Source: Lethocerus indicus
Lineage: Eukaryota > Arthropoda > Insecta > Hemiptera > Belostomatidae
Direction: 5' to 3'
Assembly (NCBI GenBank): GCA_019843655.1
Contig: JACDQD010000003.1
Span: 30,182,224-30,246,223, forward strand
DNA length: 64,000 nucleotides
Positions 42,803 through 54,700 of the stretch are shown one piece after another. Under the pieces are notes generated by a model. That model searched no databases, had not been told where the DNA came from, and saw nothing but the letters and a program-made list of their open reading frames with translations. How positions within the stretch are numbered: the first letter of the stretch is position 1; each line of letters starts with the position of its first letter. Position numbers and translations under genes: made by a program.

Positions 42803-45123
42803 CCCCTTTGTCTACTGACGGTGGGAGAAACCCCGCGGGGGGTAAAACCGGTACGGGGCCGCCGCCCTTAATACCGACTATAAAGGGGGGGCACCTGCAG
42901 TATAAATTCTTCTCCTCCTCCGCAGCGGCCGATTACGCCGTAGTTAGTATGCTAATTGTGTTAATATTCATAGTCCTAAATATCAGGCCCTAATCTGGCG
43001 ACATTGCTCTAGGACAGAGGGCGTTGTCGGCTATTTATTAGACACAGAGTGACAACGACGACTAGGCAGGCCAACTTAAAATAACCGTTCGCATATAAAG
43101 TACGTTATTACTTCATTGGATGACTCCAACTTGCGGTGTTGGTATAATACCGCGTAGTCTACATATCGCTATAGATATACCAGGAGATACAGTACTCGTC
43201 AGTCAGACGTCCCGCCTATTTTAATTTCGTATTACCATGTGATCCAGTATATAAATTAAAGATTAAAATATATAACGAAGTATTTTACGAACGTAATTGT
43301 ATTACCAACAATATGTATTATCAATTTTACCAAGTGGCCAGATGATGATTTTTATATGTAAACTCATCGTCGCTTGAACCTCTCACTCCTGGACCCGACA
43401 TTTTGCTTCCGAACAGCAATATAGCGAGCGATTTCCCGCTACGTCAACATCACCCCTCCGTTCCCACCACGAGAAAATCCAATTTCCGTGGAAAACCTAG
43501 GTGGAAAATCTATTGCGCATTATTGGAATAAAACGACTGGCGGAAATTCGCGGAAACCGGTAATAAACTGTCGAATATTGGTTTTCGATTCCGGGCCGCA
43601 CAGGGGCGGTTGGACACACTCGGTCCGATTGCTAAAAGTTCTCTGGTTTTTGCTTAGAATAACTTTAAAGATATTATTAATTTCTTGTCAATATGTTGTT
43701 ATACAAGAACTGAAATTAAGATTTTAGATCTGCGCGTGCGCGAATCGCATATCGCTATTTCCTTTTAACAACGGATGAAGTGCAAGAACGGCGTTTGGAA
43801 AAGCCAACAATTAGGCGGATGGGGGTTGGAGTTTTTGTTCCCACCGAAGGTTTCGGCCTTCCGATAAGAGGAGGTTTTTTCCGCCCCGCATAAAGAAAAG
43901 AAGATATAAAGTGGATCGATCCGAGCGCTCCCAGGTGGCGGAACTAGAGGAACAACCGATGCTCAAGGGAGGACGTGACTTGCAGGTTCCTGGACATCCG
44001 AGAAGCCAGATAATATCAATCGGGAGCAAGTGATAGAATCTAGGCAGACGTAAGCCCCTCTCCCCTTACATCTGATATATTACCCCCTTCATTAGTGAAA
44101 AAAAACTAACTAATATCCAGCGGGTAGAGGGCGACGCGCGTTCCGCCACTATACTCCGGGATATATCATCATTTCAGATCAGAATTTAAGATTAGGTTTT
44201 TAATTCCACCTTAGTCATTTCTCTGTATAAATAAGTGTAAAACAATATGACGTCGTGCCAACACAGAAGTACCTATTTTTAGCTGTACGGATAAAATGAT
44301 CATCAGAAAAAAATATCATGGACCCACGTCCAATTACTTATAACTCATGAGCACCTGAACCAAATTTATATATCTCAATATCTCAAAGATAATTTGATAA
44401 TAGACAAAATTTATGACAATATTAGGAGTCACCTGAAAGAGAATGTTTGCGTATTATGCAGTCAGATTTAGAAAGCTGAAATCCTCCCTCGGAGTGTTTC
44501 AGAGTTGTCCACAGCCGGGAATCAAACCCGCGCCCTTACAGCGATAACCTGGCGCGAAAATAACGTATCGAAATCGATTATAATCAAGAGATATTGCAAA
44601 TTCGACGACTAATAACGTCGAGGGGGCAAAATTTACATTTATATTGGGGCCGAGGTCAAACTCTCAAGTGCATCGATCCGAACCGAGACCCTGTCTAGTT
44701 TGTTTCCCCACCCCCCGTCCCAATCCCCCCGATTTCCAATAACCTAGTACAATGACGTTTAATTATTCCTTCCGTGAAATGAGATATTATCCTCGTCGAC
44801 GTCTGCGCAACAAACATAATACACTGGTAACAGTTGTTGATCGAAATTGTTGTTATGATATACGATAGGGAAAGTTTGTGGAGGGGGGGTTTACAGTCAA
44901 TTCTGCATCGTTACTGCACGCAGATACCGGCAGCTATCGGGATTACTTTGTCAACATCATACAACTGACTGTGCATACAGGGTAGGCATCTATAATCGAT
45001 TGGCAGGCTCCTAACCATAAGCAGGTTTAGACCGAAACCTGGTTAGTTCTAATTTCTGGGTAGAATATGTGATTCTTTTGCTCTAGTTCTTAAATTCTGA
45101 ATTTATTTGCTCTTCCTTATCGT

Positions 45124-45165
45124 TAGGTTACCTTTACTCTTTTCCGAGCAAAGTATCCTATACCC
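45124..45165 (+). repeat. Copy of dispersed repeat family 2
   Basis: GTTAGGTTACCTTTACTCTT then TTCCGAGCAAAGTATCCTAT and ACCC. Confidence 0.55.
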
Positions 45166-45284
45166 GTCACGCCGCATGGAGGCCGTCCGCGATGTCTTCT
45201 GACGAAGTAACCTCGCATACAAAAATTCTCCTGAGATAGAGGATCGCAATTTTTTTTGAGTGCTTCCGTTATAGAGTATTACGT

Positions 45285-45440
45285 TGGTTCAACGACAGTA
45301 CCCAAACCGACCAACTCCCACAGAATTCAAACATTACAATCCTTGGTAAAATACTTAATGCCCCACCTTATGTTTCTAGTTACGCGAAAGTCCAGTTTGT
45401 TCACGAATTTCCAGCATCCCGAATGTACCAAGCGTCATGA
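45285..45440 (+). mobile_element. Decayed Jockey-type LINE ORF2 fragment
   Basis: NSHRIQTLQSLVK in one frame continues as ILNAPPYVSSYAK after a one-base shift. This is the SNIxRIQTLQSKVLRxILNAPPYVSN block near the C-terminus of Jockey reverse transcriptases. Confidence 0.65.
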
Positions 45441-46176
45441 ATCGGCGGATTCTTCGACAAAAGCACATCTTATAGTGTCATCTCGTCGCTCTGTCGCTGG
45501 ATATAATTATAAAAATTGTATTTTTGACATCAAATAAATGAAAGAAAGAAAATACGGACGGATTCGAAGCCTATGGGCGCCAAGACAGGGCAGAAAATTG
45601 AGGAAAACCGTCGACCTGATAACATGGGGCAAGACGTGTGAGAAACGCGGCAGTTTAATTTGACTTTTGACGCGGCCCCCCCATCGAACCTTCGTCCAAA
45701 TAGCCTTATAAAGGGACACGGGAGGCCCTAAAAGCCGTGTTTTATGACCTGCCAACAGCCAGCCCTTGTCCTTCCACTCAATCGCCGCCGGACGGACGAC
45801 ATCCCTAAATGAATGTCCGCCACCCCCCCCGACGCCCTACTTTCCGGTACCGGCCTTATGTGTCAGCCAGAATTATTAACGCTTTCCAATAGAAGGGCCC
45901 AATAAACTGTCCAATTTGTACAGATTTTCAACCCCTATCAAAGCATGGTCCTGCCGGTATTGGGTAGGCAAAAATATCAAATTTGGACTCAATTCCACAT
46001 TTAACATCTCAATAGCCTGCCGTAGCTATAGGAAATTGTCGAACTTTTCAATGTGAACTCATGATCAAAAACCGCAAATCTAAATAGAAAAGGGCGTGAG
46101 ACAGTCCTAAAGCGCTATCTATATTAATTTTATTTAAATATACAATTAAAAAGAATATAAATTGTATTTACAAGTA

Positions 46177-46178
<2 letters not shown>
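45441..46178. other. Non-coding, nothing recognised
   Basis: No gene or defined repeat seen. Confidence 0.45.

Positions 46179-46226
<48 letters not shown>
46179..46226. repeat. (AT)n microsatellite
   Basis: About 24 AT dinucleotides, 22 bp left of the hAT copy 2. Confidence 0.95.
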
Positions 46227-46230
<4 letters not shown>

Positions 46231-46248
46231 TTTTAGCAACAGTTACAT

Positions 46249-46521
46249 CAGTGGTGTGCAACCAATTTAGTATTAAAATATTATGATGCTGTATTAAACG
46301 TGTATTCTATTTTTTGTATTTTTGGTAAAATCACTGAATTTTAATAAAAGTTATTATTACAAACATTAACAGAAATATATTTATATTGAATTTTTTCTTT
46401 TTTTCTTGAAGCCCATTGAATAAATTATAGAGTCGGGGCGCTTATTAATGATATTGCACTTTTACAAAAATTGAGGCTTCGGCAACACAATTTTTGTTAC
46501 GCTAAATGTTGGAAACCGCCC
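46249..46521. mobile_element. Non-autonomous hAT element (MITE), copy 2
   Basis: Left end CAGTGGTGTGCAACC, right end TGTTGGAAACCGCCC, 273 bp, almost the same length as the element at 3103. Both carry an internal AAGCCCATTGAATAAATTAT / CAGCCCATTAAATAAATTAT block followed by a related tail with AAATTGAGG. Flanks (AGTTACAT and AGATAATT) match at only part of the positions, so the duplication has decayed. Older than copy 1. Confidence 0.7.
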
Positions 46522-46529
46522 AGATAATT

Positions 46530-48024
46530 TGTGATAATAAATAAATGCTCGTGTATATGAACATTGCTTATTTAAATGTAAACTTTAGAAATGTACCGAT
46601 ATCACGGATTATTCATCGGTCTCCTGTAAGGGGTTCGATGTTAGAATTCGTTCAGTTGTGAAAGTGGACCCGACACACGAAAATTATAATTCAACAGGGT
46701 TTTTTAAAAAAAACAAGTAAATTGGGGGAGGAATTGATTTGAAAAACTGGCGCCAGCGCCTGTCATCGCGTGCAGTTGGGGTCCGCACGGTAAAGAGCCG
46801 TCAAGTGTAGTAACCACGGTTCGATAAAATAGCCGCGGAACGCACTTTCCAATCAACTTTAGAAAAGTCAGAAACTCTAGGGAAAACAATCTAACTAACT
46901 ATATAAGAACTGTTCAAAACATTTTCAATTTACGTGATAATCGTATATTGCACGAGTGGGTAAATTTGGCTCCCGTTGAAAATTTAAATCCAATTTTTTA
47001 TTATTCCACAACTGTTTTTTCACAAATCTCCTTAAATTGACTGGGTAAGCGAAGCGTTCAATATATGTAATTTACACAGCACTCAAGACTTGAGTAGAAT
47101 ATGTAACCTTGTGTAAATTTCAATTTGAATATTTAGTACTGTATGGTTCTTTATAATATATGATAGTTTGTATCAGATACATGATCATTATACATACGTT
47201 ATATAAACAAAAATTTGAGACGTTTTGGAGAAAAATCCACTGGCTTTCCTCCTTTTTCTACACTTTTAGTTATTATTATTTTGTTAATTTTTCAGGTACG
47301 TTTTAAATCAATCAGCTGAATTAATTTAAAATGGGGAAATTTGAAATTTTGACTTACACTTGAATGAATTAGACTCGAATCTCAGGGTACAACTGTATTT
47401 ATCAATTTCCAATTGTATTCTATCAAACGCCAGTGCGTGAAACATCGAATAGTATTTCCAGTAATACAATATTAAATATAACGCGTGAAAATGATACCAA
47501 CCACGCCATGGATTTAAAACAATGTAATTATAACCTATTCATTTTACAATTTGCGGCGGGCATTAATTGCTTCCTTTATTATTAATTAAGGAGTTAATTT
47601 CCGAGATGAACACTGGCGAAAAATAAAACTGAATAGTATAATGGGTTGTGCGAGAGACACGCGACCACCTTTGCCCCTCTACAAACCATGCACCCGAAAC
47701 AAAACCCCCGCGTTAATTAACAATTAAATGTTGTCACACAATACCAGCCTATCTCAACAACTACTACTAATGGGCAATGGTAGTGTTACAGGTTTATTAG
47801 GCGTCACGTTGCTGGAAATTGGCCAATCCGGCTGGTACAGGGGACCTCGGTCGGTTTCTGATTGGAGAAGCTTGTAAAAAGGTCGGAGGAAGACCTCGAG
47901 AGAAAATTGGAAGAGGAATGGTAAGACGAATGTGCCTCCCTAGAACCCCATACCTTATAAGATTTGAAATTGGATTATTTGAAGTATCGCAATATGCGTT
48001 TGTATATTTAAAAAAAAATGTTTT
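46530..48024. other. Non-coding, nothing recognised
   Basis: AT-rich stretches at 46.9-47.6 kb. No gene or defined repeat. Confidence 0.45.
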
Positions 48025-48330
48025 CCACAGCTCGTCGTCAAACCAAGTCCTATACTCGCCATCTTGGGCTCAATCAAAGCAAAAACATCACGTGCAATCA
48101 TCGTACCCGACTCAAAGGAATCGACCTAAACCGGAAATTAGGACTACCGACAGATTTACAATTCACAAAACTGCATTCAATACCGACGTGGACGTACGGC
48201 ATCCAACTATGGCGTTCCACCGACACATTGGACATCGATTAATACTAATTCTAAACTTATTAAAAAGTGAATTGAAATTCGGTAAAGATCAATATAAACC
48301 ATAAATTTCAATCAAAGATTAGCCATATGT
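48025..48330 (+). mobile_element. Decayed Jockey-type LINE ORF2 fragment
   Basis: Plus-strand frame 48018-48242 contains HLGLNQSKNITCNHRTRLKG then IDLNRKLGLPTDLQFTKLHS and IPTWTYGIQLWRSTDTLDI. WTYGIQLW is a diagnostic block of Jockey-clade reverse transcriptases. Confidence 0.75.
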
Positions 48331-49346
48331 ATGCCAATAAGGAATAAATTATTCGGTACTTTTGATTCGAAGACCGACTGATAGAGGTTAAAAATTTAAA
48401 TAAATTATAAAACGTTTGGGGCAAATTGAATGTATACTCTTGTCTAAAGAATGTTGCAAAATTGCCTTAATGTTTAATAAACATATGTATTAATTTAATA
48501 TACATAATATGTTTAATACATATTAAATAAAATATCAAATAAAAAAAGAAATTAAGGGGTAAATTATACTACTCCGCACGACACGCGTGTCTTGCGGGTT
48601 GGCCGGCGCCAGCCCCGTACTGCAATCAAAATGCATAATTATTTAATTATGTAAATTTACCATAATTTAATATTTAAATAGTTTAAATGATAATTTATAT
48701 TGTTCGAATATTCGCTGGTAGCTTGATCGTTTTTTTTAAGGCAATAACGTGGGAAATGCGCAATTCAGTTTGCTTAATGGATTTTTTTCGTTAATCTGTC
48801 ACTTCGTCAGAGTCAATATTTAAAATTATTTTCGAGTAACTACCGTTTAAGTGGCTTATTTTATAAGTAAAATCGAAAACCGAATATCCGCAGTGAACTA
48901 AAGAAAAGCAATTATTGGATGCCGAAATAATTGAATAATCGTGCGAAGCATGGACCGTTCGAAGCGTGTTTCGTGCAAGCGACTGGAGCATAATTCTTTC
49001 GAGCTGGACTAATTCTCAGGGGGGGGGAATATCTCCGAATACGTGTTTTTAACAACAATCATAAACAATCATTATCCGAACAATAAACGTCCCCACAACG
49101 GCACGTGAGGCTGAGACCGGTTGGGCTTTTAAGCGTCGTTTATGAGACCGCGATTTCCTCGTATTTGTACCAACGGTAATACGATTTTCCTATAGCTAAC
49201 AAAACGAAACCTATGAACTGGGAATCATTTTGTTTTTCGTCTAATACACCCATTCGCGCAACAAAATATATCCTATACCTTAATAAAATAATGACCTCCG
49301 GTGAAAAAAATTTGGACAAAGTTCTCCGATACATATAAAGCCTTAC
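48331..49346. other. Non-coding, nothing recognised
   Basis: AT-rich, with a short CpG-rich island-like spot at 48570-48620. No gene. Confidence 0.45.
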
Positions 49347-49415
49347 CTAAGATTTATTATAATTCCAAGTTGCAGCTTACACTTATACCAGGCACAGTGA
49401 AAGGTTCCAACATAC
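49347..49415 (-). other. Candidate small exon (minus strand)
   Basis: A 69-bp segment between a strong acceptor (TTTGTTTGTTTCAG) and a strong donor (CTTAG|GTAAGG) on the gene's strand. One frame is open throughout (YVGTFHCAWYKCKLQLGIII). It could be a 5' exon of the encore-like gene or chance. It has no homology that I recognise. Confidence 0.2.
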
Positions 49416-50500
49416 CTGAAACAAACAAAATAAATTAATTACAGATGTGTAAATTTTAAATTATTCATTCAAGGTAAATGTTTAAGCTAGTATATAACTC
49501 CGGTTGTATACTTCATCGATCAATTATTAGAAAGACGCGATGAGCTGTACGGGGTAGGTTTTTTCTGTATTCGGACAATCCGGAGGTTGGACTGAATTTA
49601 GACCCAATCTGAATTATTTATTAATCCCTTCTAATTATTAAAAATTATTTCTGAATTCATTAATTTCCCCTTTATGCCGTCAGTTTGTAAGTTGGCCGCA
49701 AGTAGGGACAGTGTTAAGGAACAAAATAAAAGGAGAAAAAAATTGGTTAAAGTAGATTGCACTTCATAAAACTCTCCTCAAAAAATTAACAGCTCGGTGA
49801 CGGCAAACGTTGCTACAATTTTGGACGCCGGGCGAATATATATAAAAAAAGTAGGATAAACGATATATTTTCATAAAGTCCAGGATCCGAAAACAGGAAA
49901 ACGCCTATGAATTATGGAAGATGGGACAGAGGGAATCGTTTACGAGCGGAGGGGGGGGAGTAAAAGTAAATATAGTCTGAGGGGAGACGGCGTCACTTTC
50001 CCGGAGGGGAAAGCGCTTTCCCCGGGCCCCAAAAGAGTGGTCGGGACTGATTAAAAGGAAAAGCTGGAGAGAAAGAGTAAAAAAAAGAAAACTTGGAAAA
50101 ACAGAAAACGAAACGGGCCGATATCTGGGCTTGGGACTCATGAATAAGCATGGACCGGGGGGCTTTGATGAATTTTAATCAAGCCCCCTCCCCCGCCGCC
50201 GCCCTCGCCCCTGAAGAAAATGCAATGCGAAGGCTCTTGCGACCGGAGCAGTAAATCACTTCTCGGGCTTCTCGCATCAATTTCGGTATTTAGATTTAGT
50301 CGCCTGGGAAAATCGTATCACTTCCCCGATATCGGAGATCGATAATGGAATTTCTCACGAATAAACAGTTTCGAACGATATTAACCCCAATCTTGGTTTT
50401 ACACTAGGATGATCCACTTTTTGAAACACCAAGGAAGGACAAAAATGTAGACTTGGCTTGGACTATTTTCCAAAATATTTGTCTTACTATTAAAAAACAA
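49416..50500. other. Non-coding, nothing recognised
   Basis: Purine-rich patches at 49900-50110. No gene. Confidence 0.45.
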
Positions 50501-50501
50501 T

Positions 50502-50573
<72 letters not shown>

Positions 50574-50580
50574 CACACAT
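50501..50580. repeat. Compound (AT)n(AC)n(AT)n microsatellite
   Basis: AT repeat, about 19 AC units, then AT and a short AC. Alternating purine-pyrimidine DNA of this type can adopt Z-DNA. Confidence 0.95.
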
Positions 50581-51241
50581 ATGTACACAGGAATAAAAAT
50601 ATTTAGCCTGGTTATTTCAACTGTAATAGTCAATTTTAATGACATTATTTGTGTTTTTTAATGTTTCTTGTTGCATTTAAATCTCTGATTTATCACAATC
50701 GGCGACTGCATAGAACGAAGGAAAGTTTGTATTAAACTCTCGGAAAGCGTCACGGAGTAAAGTTGCGCCCATTTAGCAATTGTTGATGAAACCGTGATTC
50801 TTTTACCGTAGATTTTCTGTGTTTCTGTCTCTTCTCGCTGGTTAGGTCTTTTGCTAGACCGGTTTCGGCTGCTCGCCATCTTCAGTAGCGGTGTTAGTCA
50901 CTTTTGGCACTTTGGATGTTTTTCAGGCATCCTCACTGCACTGTCGCTGTCACCGTATTAACGGGGGTGAAAAGACGGGTATTTTAAATACGTTTTGAAC
51001 ATTTTCGCATTTAAATATCGACGATACTTGGCCGAAATTCGGCGCTTTCCCAGAAAATCGTCGAACCTCGCGGGATTAGCGGGGAAACGGTGGGGGCTGG
51101 GGGAGATTACGCTATAAACGGGGTAGTTGCGGGCAGGTCGGCTTTTAGCCGCGGAAGCTGAAATCTAGGGCCGCCCCTCCTAACAATCCCAATTGATCGC
51201 TGTACGCGGATTCTGTTCGTTAACACGATTATCCGAGCGCT

Positions 51242-51261
51242 GTTGTTGTTGTTGTTGTTGA
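51242..51261. repeat. (TTG)n tract
   Basis: About seven TTG units; reads as CAA (Asn/Gln/Thr runs) on the minus strand. Confidence 0.85.
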
Positions 51262-51454
51262 GCCGGATTTCGGCCGGTGCACCGGCTCCGATGGGAACCT
51301 CCGCTCCAGCGGGCCCCCGCGCCGCTCCCGGCCTAATTGGATTCCGAAAACCGGTTAATATCGCCAGATTTGCATCCCTCACGGAGCACATTTGGTTTAG
51401 CATTACGAATGATAAGTTTCAGCTTTTTCCGAATCGAGGAATTACTATACCCGA

Positions 51455-51720
51455 TTGGGATTTCTAGAGCGGACATCAAAATTGACCTTAGCAAACAAAG
51501 TCACAATTTACAAAGCCATATCCGGAGATCCGAATCAAAATACCTTTCGGACCATCTTCAATGCTCCCGGTATATTCTACTCACACAGTTATACAATTTT
51601 AAGGTTGCTAAAGTTTCATTCCAGTCTCACTACTCGTCCTAATTCACACGTTGAATCCCTGCTATTATCTCCCGCAAGGCGGCTTAAAGCCAGCATCTGG
51701 CCCAGATATCTAGGAAAGGA
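51455..51720 (+). mobile_element. Decayed Jockey-type LINE ORF2 fragment, second family
   Basis: LERTSKLTLANKVTIYKAIS is followed in the same frame by NTFRTIFNAPGIFYSHSYTI. SKLxLxNKxxIYKAI and FRTIFNAPWYI are consecutive blocks of Jockey reverse transcriptases; the WTYGIQLWG part between them is deleted. The wording differs from the other copies, so it comes from another element. Confidence 0.65.
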
Positions 51721-54700
51721 ACAATTTTAGGTCCCAGTTTTTAGGTTCCTAAATCCTAAAGGCTCCAATCAACTGAATGTAATGGATATTACACGCATCT
51801 AGATACATCCAATAAAGGGACAAAAAAACGAGAACGGAAAAAAATCGTGTAAAAACTCAAGAATCAGAAACACGATGCTATGAGTCCGAGACACAATTAC
51901 CGTAATCGCAATACTAAATTCTAAACATTTACAATTAACCAACATATCGGTCTTAATTAAAACAAGGCAAAATGTTATCATTTAATTTGAAAAATGTACA
52001 ATAAAATGCGGTTTACAATTCGCGAGTGTTCAACGGTTAGGTAATAAATACACGTTACATGACAGGCCTTTTCCATATTCAGCAGCGATTCAAATTCTCC
52101 AACTCTATAATTTAGTATGTCCTTCCAAGCGGCAATAGAAACAATGTACACGTAATGTGTCCTTTGTTCGGGTTGCTGAAAATTCGCTTTTAAACGCTAC
52201 AAAAAGAAACTTTTAACAAACCCACACAATACTTTCAGATATTGATCTACATAAACTTCTGCAGTAATTTCAGGAGTTTGACTGGGATTATCCATTTTAA
52301 ATAATAAGTCTACTCTGTGAATAAGTAGATTTACAAAGTTCGACAGAAAGAGACCGAATATAAACACTAAAATAATGTAGGAGGCAGTTATTCTCTATAA
52401 ATATTCAAATAATCCTATAAAAATTATCACAATCCAAAACCCAAAAAATTACTATGCAATACTAGGTATCCAACCTCGCCCCACATTCGTCCGCGACCCC
52501 ACCGTACAAAAGTACAATAAATTCCGCTCCAGAATTACACATCGTCCTGATCCTCTGAACCACAATCGTGTCTTTGATAATATAAATGTTACATGAAAAT
52601 ACAAAAAAAAATGACGGTTAATATAAATGTGCCAAGAACGATGTAAAAGAATCGGCAGGCCTATTACCGACAGGTCCCAATTACCTTCTTTCGTGCCTAC
52701 TCCCATTGATACTTGTTGCTGAAGCATTAATTGCGTAATCAATCCCTCTTTTTTTTACACAATTACAAATACTTTTTCTCTTTAAATACACAGTAGAGTA
52801 GTAGTGGAAAATAGTTTTAAAATACAGTTGTAAATATAGTTTGCTCCTTAGTTTTGATCTATTGTCGAGGAGTCCTAAGTAGGAATTCTTAACGTCGTAG
52901 CGTTTCTGTAAGTGTGGTTTCCATATCAATCCATCAATATTTTTGTTCACTGTTTTATTGTCACAACTGTAAATTACAACAAGCAACAATGATAGAGGAA
53001 AATTGTATTTATTTATTTTTCTTACACGTTTAGATCACGTGGCCACTTCCTTTTCAGGCGCCTGTAAGGGACGTTCGGAATGTCGGAATCAATTATATAA
53101 ATATAGGAATACCACAGTAGAGCTTAGTTTTTTTGCAGTACAACGAACAGGAAACTGGCGGGGGTCGAGGAACCTGAAAATTCGTTTTCAAGGGGCTTAA
53201 GTCAGGGTGAGGGGGTTTGGAATTCCGTGTCGCTACCGTTTCGGGTTTTTGAGACCGGTTTTCGGACCTTTCGTGGACACGGACGTGCGGGTACGCCGGG
53301 ACCCGCGACAGTTCGTGCCCAGGGCGGCATTCCTCGTCCATGGAAACTTACCGACCACTCGGAGGGCAAAATCCGCTTTTTTTCTCTACAGAATTTACAG
53401 TCAACTGAACGGTTGGACTACACTGCGTTCCGCGGTGTTATCCTTCTTGGGAAAACACATCCCGTGGGGAGAACACCATCGGTCATAAACCGGGGCATAA
53501 AAAAAAATGGCCCTGGTCGCCCAAAAGACTGAAATTCTTCAAGGTTGCCAGCCATGAGGTCACTACCGGTAAATTTTAACCTCGAATTATTACAGGTAAT
53601 TTATTGAGCTTATTGAGCTAGACCAGTTTTCAGTCTTCTAACTAAAGTCACTACCTAAATACATTATAGGGTATGCACTATATCATAGTATAGTATCATT
53701 TTTATAATAACATTTGCGAATTGGTTCGGCTATTTCACTGGCAGGACCACTACATAATAATATTCCTATGATACTTCTTAAATAGAAGAACATCTTAAAT
53801 TACAACTTAAGTTAAAACTTAAGTTTTGGAGTCTGATGACCTCTTCGTGTCTTATAATCACAATCGGGGTCATCCAGTTATCCAGTGTCCGATTTACAAC
53901 TTAATTAAATGAAACTAGTCAAGCTCGCAATTTGAATTCCTTCTTACGATCAACTGAATTGTTTATTTGTTACAAACACTGTAAGAGCGGAGCGAGAGAG
54001 GAAGTACAGGAAGTTGCGTCGGCGTAGCGATACGCCAATATTGATATCCGAGTACAGATACCGTCGGTGTATAATGCAAGAAGAATGCTATTGACGAGGG
54101 CCAAAAACGGAAATTTGTCGGGCCCAAGAAAAATAAGAAATTATTTATAATTCTATAAGAGATATTCGACTTTTATACGGGTTCTAATCCCGGGTGGGAC
54201 GAATTTTCTGCCAAATATAAATTCTCTGGGTATCGGTGAGTTTAACCAATATGTATTAATCAAAATTGTAAGCTATATTTCATGTACATTTGAAGAAAAT
54301 AAATTGTAAATTAGACCCCGGCTTCAGAAAACATCCAGCAGTAAAGAAGCGGTAAACACTTCATTTTTATCTTCTCAGATATTTAAATAATCTGGTGCTT
54401 GGCTATTTTTTACTTTTAAGTGTTTCAAAAATGTATAGTCTATGTTGTACTTACTTACGCAAATGCAAGATTTATTAGCTGAAATCAGCCCAAAACTAGA
54501 GACGGAAGCTATAAAGCCAATATCAGTAGTAGAGGTTTCTCGGTGCGATCCCTCCAATCAAATGAGTGAGTGGACTGCGTTGTAGAATGAATGATACCGC
54601 CAGGACTCGGGGTCTATGACAGACTCGTCGAAAAGTTAAATGGAAAAGATCACCGGGCGATAACCTTGACCCAGTCACGTTGCCCGGGGGGGTTGTCACG

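Noticed and set aside
47819..48304. 161-codon plus-strand frame as a host gene
   Set aside because: Its right half overlaps in a second frame the Jockey block WTYGIQLW, so the region is transposon-derived.
52452..52742. Possible 34-bp exon ending AAAGAAG|GTAATT near 52684
   Set aside because: Donor is fair, but the exon would be tiny and no phase partner could be found.
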